DNA of 9,415 bases, from positions 1 through 9,415 of the forward strand of contig JALXAF010000002.1 in the NCBI GenBank assembly GCA_026992375.1, in the 5' to 3' direction. The position numbers were made by a program, and so were the translations under genes. The notes under the pieces are model-generated. The model saw nothing but the letters and a program-made list of their open reading frames with translations, was not told the origin of the DNA and did not search any database. The stretch comes from Anaerolineae bacterium. Its GTDB lineage: Bacteria; Chloroflexota; Anaerolineae; J102. Shown one piece after another: positions 1-6,841 of the stretch. The number at the start of each line of letters is the position of its first letter. Position 1 is the stretch's first letter.

Positions 1-1
1 G

Positions 2-1186
2 AATCATTCCACTTCGTTCACGCAAGGCGACTTCATGCTCATAGGCATTGGCTATCTTCCCACACGAACAGGCCCGCGATTGTGGCGGCGCTTCGATAGC
101 GGCGAAATCGCCGAGGATTTCGTCCATATTGCTGCATTGGGGATAGATGCGGTGCGCGTGCCCCTTTTCTGGCATGACTTCCAGCCCGCCACCGATCGCA
201 TCAATCCTCGCGCGCTGGATCGCTTCGGCGACTTTCTGCAACTGGCCGCTGACCATAATCTGAAGGTGGTGGCCGGGTTGTGGGCCGGCTTTTGGGATGG
301 GGCCTTGTGGTGGCCCGATTGGGGCGTCAATCCCGCTCCCCTGCCGCCTCATTGGCCCTTGCTGGTCAACAATAAATGGATTGCGTGGGGCCGTCTGCGC
401 CATCCTTTCACCGATGATCGGATGTTGCAGGCCCGCAAGCTGCTCATTCGAGAGCTGGCGGCCTATTACGCCGATCACCCCGCGCTCATGGCCTGGGAGC
501 CTCTTCCGGGATTCGGGCGATTATCAGCGGCCAGCGACAAGGACTCCACCCGTCGCTGGCTGGATGAAACCGTTGCTTCATTGACCAATACAACGCCCCA
601 ACAGAAAAACATTTTCCTGTTGGCCTTCGACGCACTAGAGAACCCGGACGCCATTGGGCCAGAAGACATCCTCCAGGCAGGCGGGCGTCCAGGCCTGAGC
701 ATGGCCACCTTCGCCAGCGATCGCCGGCATCTCCCCCTCAGCATCCGTTGGCTCAGCTTTGCTGTGGAGTTGTGCAATGCCCTGGCGGGAGAGCCTGTCT
801 CTCTCTACCTGGCCGGATTGCCCACCGCCCCGCCCGATGAGCGCTCCATGGCCCAAGATGGCGTCTTCTACGCCAGCGAAGAGGAGGCGGCGGAGCACCT
901 GGCCCAGGTCATCACCCTGGCCCGCCAGGCCAATCTTCCCGCCTTATGGCTCTGGCGCTGGGCCGACATTCCCGAAGAACAATGGCAATCGCCCCCCTAC
1001 GACAGGCCAAACTGGCGTCGCCACACGGGCTTGCTGCGGGCCGATGGTCAGGAGAAACAACTCGTTCAAGCGCTGAGAACCCAAGCGGTCACCCCCGAAT
1101 TTACGCATTTGCAAGTGGATCTGGATGCTTATCGAGAAAACCCCTATCAATATCTCAACGCATTGTGGAAAGAGTTTGGCCAATGA
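2..1186 (+). CDS. GH5-like TIM-barrel protein, 5' partial, probably catalytically dead or altered
   Basis: Resembles the cellulase-family (GH5-like) (beta/alpha)8 glycosidases. With the ATG at 35 as residue 1, typical segments are an early GIGYLP strand, GIDAVRVPLFWHDFQP near 37-52, an Asp/Trp-rich loop near 88-100, YYADHPALMAW near 144-154, and a C-terminal LWLWRWAD...PPYDRPNW...GLLRADG stretch. The frame is open to the left edge, and the codons before ATG 35 (read NHSTSFTQGDF) look like the usual N-terminus of this family, so the true start is probably outside the window; if not, the protein is 383 aa. No signal peptide is visible, but the N-terminus may be missing. The acid/base Asn-Glu that normally follows the HPA..AW strand is replaced by EPLPGF (155-160). 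The nucleophile-strand glutamate is missing in SLYLAGLPT (256-264). Its stop overlaps the next start (ATGA), so the two are probably co-translated. The fold is fairly sure; the activity is unknown. Confidence 0.8.
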   Translation, partial: NHSTSFTQGDFMLIGIGYLPTRTGPRLWRRFDSGEIAEDFVHIAALGIDAVRVPLFWHDFQPATDRINPRALDRFGDFLQLAADHNLKVVAGLWAGFWDGALWWPDWGVNPAPLPPHWPLLVNNKWIAWGRLRHPFTDDRMLQARKLLIRELAAYYADHPALMAWEPLPGFGRLSAASDKDSTRRWLDETVASLTNTTPQQKNIFLLAFDALENPDAIGPEDILQAGGRPGLSMATFASDRRHLPLSIRWLSFAVELCNALAGEPVSLYLAGLPTAPPDERSMAQDGVFYASEEEAAEHLAQVITLARQANLPALWLWRWADIPEEQWQSPPYDRPNWRRHTGLLRADGQEKQLVQALRTQAVTPEFTHLQVDLDAYRENPYQYLNALWKEFGQ

Positions 1187-2772
1187 TAAAAGGTATCATT
1201 GCAGCAGGAAGTGAAAAGACAGCAGAAGCGGGCGCCGAAATGCTGCGTGCAGGGGGCAACGCCGTCGATGCCGCTGTGGCGGCTGCTTTCGCCAGCTTCA
1301 TGGCCGAACCGACTTTGGTTGCACCCGGTGGCGGCGGATTCGGATTGGTCTTCCGCCATAACGATGCTCATTCCTGGCTTTATGATTTCTTTGTGAATTT
1401 TCCGGGTTTGGGGTTGACGCCCGAAACCCGTCCCGATCCCGCTGACTTCTACGCCATCACCGTCAACTACGGCCCATCCCATCAAGTGTTCCACATCGGC
1501 CGCGCCAGCGTGGCCACGCCCGGCCTGATTGCCGGACTTTGTAAAATGCAGGAGGATCTGGGCGATCTTCCTCTGCGGATGGTGCTGGAGCCCGCCATTC
1601 ACTACGCCCGGCATGGCGTCCCCATCGGAGACTTCGGCGCTTATGTTGGCGAATTGCTTTACGACATTTTTTCGTCCGACGAGTCCCTCTCCCGGCTATT
1701 TGGCGCCGAGGACAACTTTCTACAAGCCGAACATCTTTACAAGAACCCCGAGCTGGCCGATATGCTGGAAGCGCTGGCTGTCGAAGGCGCAGATCTGTTT
1801 TACAAAGGAGATGTAGCCAAAGCCATCATTCGAGATCAACAGGCCCATGGCGGTTTGCTGACAGCCGAAGACCTTGCGTCCTATCGGGTCATCATTCGCA
1901 AGCCGTTGTATCAGCACTATCGGCAATACGAATTCCTGACCAATCCCCCGCCCTCTCGCGGAGGCGCCCTGGTGGCCTTCTCGCTGGCCTTACTTGAAAA
2001 CTTCGATCTCTCCCGCTTCCCCTTTGGCAGCGCCGAATATCTGGAACTTCTAGCCGAAGCCATGCGTCAAACCAATCTCGCCCGTCCTTTATTCGACCTA
2101 ACCGGAGACATCACAGCCTTTCTTTCTCCCGAAAACATCCAGATGCACGACGCCGAACTTACTCGGCGTTTACGCGAGCACTGGCGCGATCGCCCTGCTG
2201 ACGCGCCGCCTCCGGTCGAACACAGCAACACCAGCCATATCAGCGTGCTCGATGGCGATGGCAATCTGGTAGCGCTGACAACCACCGCGGGCGAAACGCC
2301 TGGCTTCATCGTACCCGGAACCGGACTCATCCTCAACAACATCCTGGGCGAGGAAGACCTGCATCCTGACGGTTTCCTGAAAGGTCAGCCGGGCGTGCGC
2401 ATTGGTTCAATGATGGCGCCCACAGTAGTGCTGCACGATGGCGAGCCAGTGCTGGCCGTAGGCTCGGGCGGCGCCAACCGCATTCGCTCCGCCATCTTGC
2501 AGGTGTTCCTCAACTACACCGATTTTCGTCTCCCGCTGAAAGAAGCCGTCGAGGCGCCGCGCATCCACTTTGAAACCAATACGCTGCAAATCGAGGCGGG
2601 GTATACTCCATCGACGGTTGAAAAATTACGCCGTTGGGGGTATGATATCAACATCTGGCCTACGCGCCACATGTTCTTTGGCGGCGCCCATGCGGTGGGA
2701 CGCTCTCCCTCTGGCGTTTTTGAAGGCGCTGGCGATTCTCGCCGCGCCGGAGCCGTCGTGCAGGTGATATAA
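1183..2772 (+). CDS. Gamma-glutamyltranspeptidase-fold Ntn-hydrolase, divergent glutamyl pocket
   Basis: A 529-aa member of the GGT family, which cleave themselves before a Thr and then transfer or hydrolyse gamma-glutamyl groups. The chosen start is the ATG overlapping the upstream stop: the family N-terminus (GIIAAGSEKTAEAGAEMLRAGGNAVDAA) begins there, and GGAAAGAG lies about 8 nt upstream. Other family hallmarks are VAPGGGGFGL (about 46-55), ASVATPGLIAGL, NPPPSRGGAL, NTSHISVLDGDGN with the likely nucleophile T350 and second Thr T368, VPGTGLILNN and GSGGANRI (427-434). Cleavage before T350 would give chains of about 349 and 180 residues, as usual. No signal peptide is present, so it is probably cytoplasmic, unlike periplasmic E. 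coli GGT. By a from-memory alignment to E. coli GGT, R114 is F70 (in DFFVNFPG), N411 is G370, Q430 is I387, D433 is E390 and S463 is M410. The substrate may therefore not be a standard gamma-glutamyl compound. Family assignment is secure; the activity is open. Confidence 0.93.
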   Translation: MIKGIIAAGSEKTAEAGAEMLRAGGNAVDAAVAAAFASFMAEPTLVAPGGGGFGLVFRHNDAHSWLYDFFVNFPGLGLTPETRPDPADFYAITVNYGPSHQVFHIGRASVATPGLIAGLCKMQEDLGDLPLRMVLEPAIHYARHGVPIGDFGAYVGELLYDIFSSDESLSRLFGAEDNFLQAEHLYKNPELADMLEALAVEGADLFYKGDVAKAIIRDQQAHGGLLTAEDLASYRVIIRKPLYQHYRQYEFLTNPPPSRGGALVAFSLALLENFDLSRFPFGSAEYLELLAEAMRQTNLARPLFDLTGDITAFLSPENIQMHDAELTRRLREHWRDRPADAPPPVEHSNTSHISVLDGDGNLVALTTTAGETPGFIVPGTGLILNNILGEEDLHPDGFLKGQPGVRIGSMMAPTVVLHDGEPVLAVGSGGANRIRSAILQVFLNYTDFRLPLKEAVEAPRIHFETNTLQIEAGYTPSTVEKLRRWGYDINIWPTRHMFFGGAHAVGRSPSGVFEGAGDSRRAGAVVQVI

Positions 2773-2831
2773 AAACGTCAACGCCATCCGTTTCTCGCAA
2801 TTTTGTAACGACCAACGTACTCGACTTTAAG

Positions 2832-2928
2832 TCACAAGAAGCCACGAAGGCTCGAAGTTTTTCGAAGACACGAAGGAAAAAATAAAGAAAAACACTTCGC
2901 GCCATCATCTTCTTCGTGTCTTCGTGGC
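2832..2928. repeat. Intergenic CACGAAG-type inverted repeat
   Basis: The right arm holds two exact copies of TCTTCGTG (2911-2926). The left arm holds CACGAAG-like units in the opposite sense. GCCACGAAG (2841-2849) is the exact complement of 2920-2928, and GAAGACACGAAG (2864-2875) is the exact 12-base complement of 2912-2923. The left arm also contains a small local hairpin, TCGAA-TTCGA (2852-2865). The A/T-rich middle (about 2876-2900) would form the loop. I recall similar CACGAAGA-type sequences scattered through unrelated environmental genomes; what makes or maintains them is unknown to me. Confidence 0.75.
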
Positions 2929-2969
2929 AAAAAATGGTGATGAGGCTTTAGTAGTCACGCAATTTTCAC

Positions 2970-2998
2970 AAAACGACGGCGCAAGAACCGTCGTTTTT
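2970..2998 (+). terminator. Rho-independent terminator-like hairpin after the GGT-like gene
   Basis: A perfect 10-bp stem (AAAACGACGG with CCGTCGTTTT) encloses an 8-nt loop and runs into TTTTT. It lies about 200 bases after the GGT-like stop and 70 bases before the next start, so it would separate the two + strand transcription units. The A-rich left side would also give a short T tract on the - strand, but no - strand gene ends here. Confidence 0.65.
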
Positions 2999-3069
2999 GT
3001 CGTTATCGGGCCCGCTCCCATTCCTTCGCACCCGACGCACACATCACGAATAGCCAAACTCCAAAACCT

Positions 3070-4104
3070 ATGACAACCGCCCCAACAGACACCCAGCTTA
3101 CCCAGGCCCACCAGCGTTTTCGAGACGCTTACATGCAGGCATTCTTCAAAGACTGGCGCGATCGCATGCGCGGCCAACAAAGCAATCTTCTCAGCTACGA
3201 CGAGGTTCGCCAGATCTTGCATGCGCAGGAAATAGGCGTGCGTCCCATCCTGCAGGAGGTTTCGCTGGACAAAATCGTGGGCAGCGTGGGCCGTTATCAG
3301 GATTTCAATGGCGCCTTTCTGCCGCGAAATGAAGCGCTGGAAGAACGCTGGGCCCGAGTGGATGCAGCACGCGAGGGGCTCGTGGGCCTGCCTCCGGTGG
3401 ACCTGCTAAAGGTGGGCGATGTGTACTTCGTGCGAGACGGCAATCATCGCGTCTCGGTGGCCCGATCTCATGGCGAAAAGACCATCGAAGCGTATGTCAC
3501 GCCGGTGGAGACGGCCATCCCCGTCGAGGCGCAGTCAGCGGAAGAGCTTCGCAAGTGGTTGATCGAGGCCAGCCGCCTGCAATTTCTTAAACGCACGGGA
3601 CTGGACAAAATCTATCCCGATGCGCCCATTCGCCTAACCGAACCGGGCCGCTATCGCGATCTCGATGAGCAGATCGCGGTGCATCGATGGTACATGGGCG
3701 AAAAACGAGGCCGCGATGTTCCCTATGAAGAAGCGGCCAGGAGTTGGTATGAGAACGTTTATCTGCCTCTGGCGAGGGAGATCGAGAAAAGCAATCTTCT
3801 GGATGAATTCCCGGATCGCACCATCACCGACCTGTATCTGTGGTTGTGCAAGCACCGCGAGGCGTTGCGCGAGCGATATGATCTAAAACTGGATGAGAGA
3901 GCGGCCGTCTCCACCTTCGCCAGCGTGCACAGCGGCAAGCGATTGCGCCGGGCATTGAAGCGGGCCCGCCTCAAACTAGCCCGACTGATGGGAGGGAAGA
4001 ATGTCATTTTGGGCCTGCCCAGCCAGAACGTTCACCCCCAGGTCGATGGAGAGAAGGAAGCGCCCGCAGGGGTGAACCATGAGAAGCCAGGCGAAGGACC
4101 ATGA
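3070..4104 (+). CDS. ParB/sulfiredoxin-fold (ParB N-terminal-like) protein of unknown function
   Basis: A 344-aa soluble protein. Residues about 60-146 have the layout of ParB-like nuclease/regulator domains: a LDKIVGSVGRYQDF segment, LPPVDLLKVGDVYFV, then the signature DGNHRVSVAR (123-132) followed by a strand ending in IEAYVTPV. In ParB and sulfiredoxin relatives the equivalent DGxHR loop binds nucleotide or phosphate. The rest (about 150-285) is helical, charged and Trp/Tyr-rich with no motif I recognise; the tail (286-310) is Lys/Arg-rich, which could suit nucleic-acid binding. It is not chromosomal ParB: the GERRxRA box and the helix-turn-helix region are absent. Proteins of this kind are, as I recall, common in Chloroflexota and Actinobacteria as uncharacterised ParB-like or DUF4032-like entries. 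No clear Shine-Dalgarno precedes the ATG. Its TGA overlaps the next start (ATGA), implying coupling to the small Cys-rich protein. Confidence 0.85.
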   Translation: MTTAPTDTQLTQAHQRFRDAYMQAFFKDWRDRMRGQQSNLLSYDEVRQILHAQEIGVRPILQEVSLDKIVGSVGRYQDFNGAFLPRNEALEERWARVDAAREGLVGLPPVDLLKVGDVYFVRDGNHRVSVARSHGEKTIEAYVTPVETAIPVEAQSAEELRKWLIEASRLQFLKRTGLDKIYPDAPIRLTEPGRYRDLDEQIAVHRWYMGEKRGRDVPYEEAARSWYENVYLPLAREIEKSNLLDEFPDRTITDLYLWLCKHREALRERYDLKLDERAAVSTFASVHSGKRLRRALKRARLKLARLMGGKNVILGLPSQNVHPQVDGEKEAPAGVNHEKPGEGP

Positions 4105-4319
4105 TCGCTTACAAATTCCGCGTGTTCTGGAATCATCTGCACAATCGCAAATGTGAGACATGCGCTCATCTGGATGTGTTCTGGAGCAGCGGTGACGGGC
4201 AGGTGCGCAAACGACACGCATTCTGCCGCAATCCCGCCGCGCCTCACTTCAACCGCCCCGTTCCCGAAGAAGCCTGGTGCCCCGGCTATGAGCAAAACGA
4301 GACGATCCCATGCGAGTAG
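4101..4319 (+). CDS. Small Cys-rich protein, putative metal-binding
   Basis: A 72-aa protein beginning inside the stop of the ParB-like gene (ATGA), with GAAGGA just before the start; this coupling is the best evidence that it is real. It has the pattern C18-x2-C21, C42, C60, with C60 in AWCPGY, plus a fifth Cys (C71) next to the end. The pattern is similar to many short bacterial proteins with CxxC...C...WCG spacing that are presumed to bind zinc or a small metal centre, so four-Cys metal binding is a reasonable inference; no activity can be named. There is no signal peptide or membrane segment. Only 13 bases separate its stop from the stop of the convergent secreted-protein gene. Co-translation suggests it works with the ParB-like protein. 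Confidence 0.75.
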   Translation: MIAYKFRVFWNHLHNRKCETCAHLDVFWSSGDGQVRKRHAFCRNPAAPHFNRPVPEEAWCPGYEQNETIPCE

Positions 4320-4332
4320 ATCGCCTTTCGCG

Positions 4333-5481
4333 TCACCGCGTGATGACTGGAAGATACAGGTCGTTCTCGAAATGAAATGTGCAACTGCTGACAAGGGTGA
4401 ACGCGCCCGCTGCACCGCGATAGCCATCCACCGTCAGGTAATAGGTTCCGGCGGCCAGGCCCGTGTGCAGCAGATTGGCGTCCGCCCCCTGCAGACAATC
4501 CTCTGGATAAGCGCCCGTTAGCAGAAAAACATCCAGATCCCGGGCGGAGTCGTCGGGGAAAATCTGGAACTGAACGTCGACGTTGTCGTAAGGAACATCC
4601 AGCCGATAGACGGCCTCTGGCCCGGTTTCCGGCCAGGCGGGGCGACAGCCTGTGTAAGCGATGACATTGTTGTCCCAGTCACGCGTATCGCCCGCGTAAC
4701 GCGCGTCGCAGTGGATGGTTTGCGCCTGCTCGATGGCCAGCCGTCCGGGCTCGGGCGTGGGCGTCAGTGTGGGTGTGGGCGTCAGCGTGGGCGTCGAAGT
4801 CGGCACAGGGACGTCGGTTTCGTAGACGATCTCCAGCTTGGGCGCATGTTGATGGAGATAGAAGTCCCAGCTTTGTAAATCGAGATAATGACGCCACTCG
4901 GTGTCCTCTGAACTTTTGATGATGATAGCGAGGCTGTTGCCCGATTGCCATCCCGGACGATTGACGATCTCCTGCACCAGCGCGGCGACGTCTGGGGCGT
5001 CGAACCAATCGTAATTGGGGGGAGGCGCGTCGATCTCCCAATCGACCGCAGCGGCGGTCAACGGACGTTCGCTGGCCAGCGGCTCGGAATCCGCAAACGA
5101 TCGAGCTGTATCCGCGGCCTCGCCCCGGATGTGTAAAGAAACAGGAAAATCCTGATGCCACTCGCTCTTATAAAGCATCAAGCGGGCCTGAATGATGCGC
5201 GCCTTGGGGGGAATACCGACATTTTGAAAACGCAGGCCATTGACATAGCGAGTCTCACTGGTTCCCATCCGAATCCATATCCAGTCATTACGATTTTCAC
5301 CCGTCGCCAGTTGCACGCTGGTGTCATCGTCAGAAGCCGCCACTTGCACCACAATCGTATTCGTCACCGGCGTCGATGTTGCGGGAACAGAACGCTCAGC
5401 TTCGACTTCCGAAAACAGTGCGGGAATGGACAGCAAAATGGCCGCTAACAAAACCAGAGCGGGGATGATTAGTCGTCTCAT
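4333..5481 (-). CDS. Secreted two-domain protein with TPTPT linker and C-terminal YLPVITR
   Basis: A 382-aa protein. Residues 1-28 form a clear signal peptide: MRR, a long hydrophobic run, and a likely cut after VEA (26-28). Residues about 41-221 look like a beta-sandwich of the DNRLRE/CBM96-like kind often found in secreted carbohydrate-binding or surface proteins: VVQVAASDDDTSVQL, IWIRMGTSETRYVNGLRFQNVGIPPKARI, a LxLYK strand, then NSLAIIIKSSEDTEW and KLEIVYET near its end. A low-complexity Thr/Pro linker (224-246) follows. The second domain (about 247-370) resembles a bacterial pre-peptidase C-terminal (PPC) beta domain (YRLDVPYDNVDVQFQIFPDD, DLDVFLL, GTYYLTVDGY), with Cys 258, 279, 329 and 367 that could make two disulfides. 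The last residues, DLYLPVITR, match an ending I recall on many Chloroflexota secreted proteins. No catalytic motif is seen; a binding or surface role is likely. It stands alone, convergent with the Cys-rich gene. Confidence 0.88.
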   Translation of the reverse strand: MRRLIIPALVLLAAILLSIPALFSEVEAERSVPATSTPVTNTIVVQVAASDDDTSVQLATGENRNDWIWIRMGTSETRYVNGLRFQNVGIPPKARIIQARLMLYKSEWHQDFPVSLHIRGEAADTARSFADSEPLASERPLTAAAVDWEIDAPPPNYDWFDAPDVAALVQEIVNRPGWQSGNSLAIIIKSSEDTEWRHYLDLQSWDFYLHQHAPKLEIVYETDVPVPTSTPTLTPTPTLTPTPEPGRLAIEQAQTIHCDARYAGDTRDWDNNVIAYTGCRPAWPETGPEAVYRLDVPYDNVDVQFQIFPDDSARDLDVFLLTGAYPEDCLQGADANLLHTGLAAGTYYLTVDGYRGAAGAFTLVSSCTFHFENDLYLPVITR

Positions 5482-5628
5482 AACGATGAACTACTGAAAA
5501 TCGATAGGGCGAGCAAATGAATGGATAGGCTGTGCGATTGCGCTTCCTAATCTTACTTCCCGGATTGGCAAAGGTCAACATCTGGATGCAGTAATTTTAA
5601 TTTGCCCCGACAACAAGCCTCCTCACGA

Positions 5629-5757
5629 CCTCCCCCGCATCGGCTGACGCCTTGCAGGGGGAGGAGCCCTTCGCTTTGCCAATTTGCGTAGCAGATGGGC
5701 GTCTCCCTCCCCAAAACACGAGCTCAGCGAGTATCGGGTGAGGGGCGGGGTGGGGCC
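5629..5757. repeat. G/C-rich hairpin repeat element (CCTCCCCC/GGGGGAGG)
   Basis: CCTCCCCC (5629-5636) pairs exactly with GGGGGAGG (5657-5664). The stem continues with GCA/TGC past a single bulged A. About 40 bases on, a second stem-like pair appears: TCCCTCCCC around 5705-5712 against GGTGAGGGGCGGGG around 5737-5750, with AGCTCAGCGA in its loop. This resembles the degenerate G/C-rich intergenic repeats I recall from many environmental bacteria. It sits in non-coding DNA and has no T tract that would make it a simple terminator. Confidence 0.55.
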
Positions 5758-5894
5758 AAAAGCAGGCCGGGAGGTGTGAAAACGTCCTCTTGCCGCTTGC
5801 GGATTCTAAATTTGGAATTACCGTTCTAGATGGACGCTTTCATCTCAGTTTATCAGGTTAATATGAAGAAAGTGTGAACGCACGCGGCTTTTGG

Positions 5895-5912
5895 AATGAC
5901 AAAATTGTCATT
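5895..5912. promoter_or_regulatory. AATGACAA-N2-TTGTCATT inverted repeat, possible operator
   Basis: Two perfect 8-bp arms are separated by AA, giving an operator-like site for a dimeric regulator. It lies about 70 bases past the murI stop and about 410 bases upstream of the secreted-protein start, so no adjacent start explains it. The stem is too A/T-rich for a good terminator. Regulator and target are unknown. Confidence 0.35.
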
Positions 5913-5980
5913 TTCAATCCCTCTGCTCACCATTCCAGTCTGCTCGCTGCAAACCGGGCCCGAATCGCACATTGGCATTC

Positions 5981-6841
5981 TCAGGCAATCGGCATGGGGG
6001 ACGAGCTGACCTCGACGCATTGAAACGAGATGGCCCGCGCGTCGTCATCCATCCCATCCCCCACAAGAATCCAAACAGATTCTGTGAACGACGCCAGTTC
6101 GCCAGTGGTGACAAATCGCCACGGGCCGGGTTGGCCGTCATTTTTTTGCAAGGCTCGTTGCTGCAACACGCGTTGCGTCTGACGGGCCACCGCGGGTGCG
6201 GGGTCCACCAGGACGACGCCCTCTCCCAGCACTCTCTGCAAAGTCTCGCTCAAAAAAGGATAGTGCGTGCACCCCAAAACCAGATGATCGATGGGAATGT
6301 TTTGCACCGGAGAAAAGATGTCCCGCACTTTGGCTTCGATTTCGGACCCCGTCAGCTCATTGCGCTCGACCATCTCCACCAGGCCCGTCCCCATCAGGGT
6401 GTGCACCTGCACGCCGTTGGCGAATCGTTCCACCAGATGTGAAAAACGGGAGGCCCGCAACGTTCCCGGCGTGGCCAACACGCCAACATGCCCCGTTTTC
6501 GTGGCCTGACTTGCAGGCTTGACCGCCGGTTCCATGCCTACGATGGGCGTATCGGGCCAACGCCGCCGCAGGCTGGTCAGCGCCGCGGCCGACGCGGTGT
6601 TGCAGGCGATGACAATGAGCTTCGCTCCCTGCCCCAATAACCACGCTACGGCCGCATGAGTCAGCGCTTCCACTTCGGTCGACGGACGCTCCCCATAAGG
6701 CGCACGGGCCTGATCCGCCAGATACAGCGTCGCTTCATGGGGAAGAAGCCTGACGATTTCCCGCCACACCGAGAGCCCTCCGACGCCAGAATCAAACACG
6801 CCAATGGGGGAGGAAACAAGACGCGAGTGAATCGTCGTCAT
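5981..6841 (-). CDS. murI: Glutamate racemase
   Basis: A cofactor-independent racemase converting L-glutamate to D-glutamate for peptidoglycan synthesis, acting in the cytoplasm. From the ATG at 6841 it is 286 aa, a normal length. All core motifs are present: IGVFDSGVGGLSV with the base-assisting Asp (D17), ADQARAPYG, the first catalytic Cys in VIACNTASA (C80), GMEPAVKPA, GVLATPGT, and the second catalytic Cys in LGCTHYPFL (C191). A TTG one codon earlier is also possible, but the ATG shares its A with the TGA of the upstream gene (TGATG), the expected geometry for coupled translation. AGGA sits just upstream. The strand after GVQVHTL reads MGTGLVEMVE where the family more often has a CP-containing segment; this is not catalytic. 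A terminator for the operon is not obvious after its stop. Racemase function is nearly certain. Confidence 0.97.
   Translation of the reverse strand: MTTIHSRLVSSPIGVFDSGVGGLSVWREIVRLLPHEATLYLADQARAPYGERPSTEVEALTHAAVAWLLGQGAKLIVIACNTASAAALTSLRRRWPDTPIVGMEPAVKPASQATKTGHVGVLATPGTLRASRFSHLVERFANGVQVHTLMGTGLVEMVERNELTGSEIEAKVRDIFSPVQNIPIDHLVLGCTHYPFLSETLQRVLGEGVVLVDPAPAVARQTQRVLQQRALQKNDGQPGPWRFVTTGELASFTESVWILVGDGMDDDARAISFQCVEVSSSPMPIA

Larger units (their letters stand above)
5482..5980. other. 499-bp spacer without a convincing gene
   Basis: Lies between the start of the secreted-protein gene and the stop of murI, both on the - strand, so the promoter of the secreted-protein gene must be in its left part; I could not pick a convincing -35/-10 pair or Shine-Dalgarno. 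It holds the G/C-rich hairpin repeats and the 18-bp inverted repeat listed separately. Short frames in it are low-complexity or lack start signals. Confidence 0.6.

Noticed and set aside
946..1182. Possible 79-residue N-terminal extension of the GGT-like protein (ATG at 946)
   Set aside because: It overlaps the conserved end of the barrel gene in another frame and has no domain or signal peptide; the family N-terminus starts at 1183.
4679..5161. 160-residue - strand frame
   Set aside because: Shadow of the secreted-protein gene in another frame; Arg/His-rich with no domain, while the overlapping gene has a signal peptide and domains.
5895..5912. Terminator for murI
   Set aside because: The stem is A/T-rich and has no T tract on the - strand.
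5972..6442. 156-residue + strand frame
   Set aside because: Antisense shadow of murI, whose catalytic motifs are intact.
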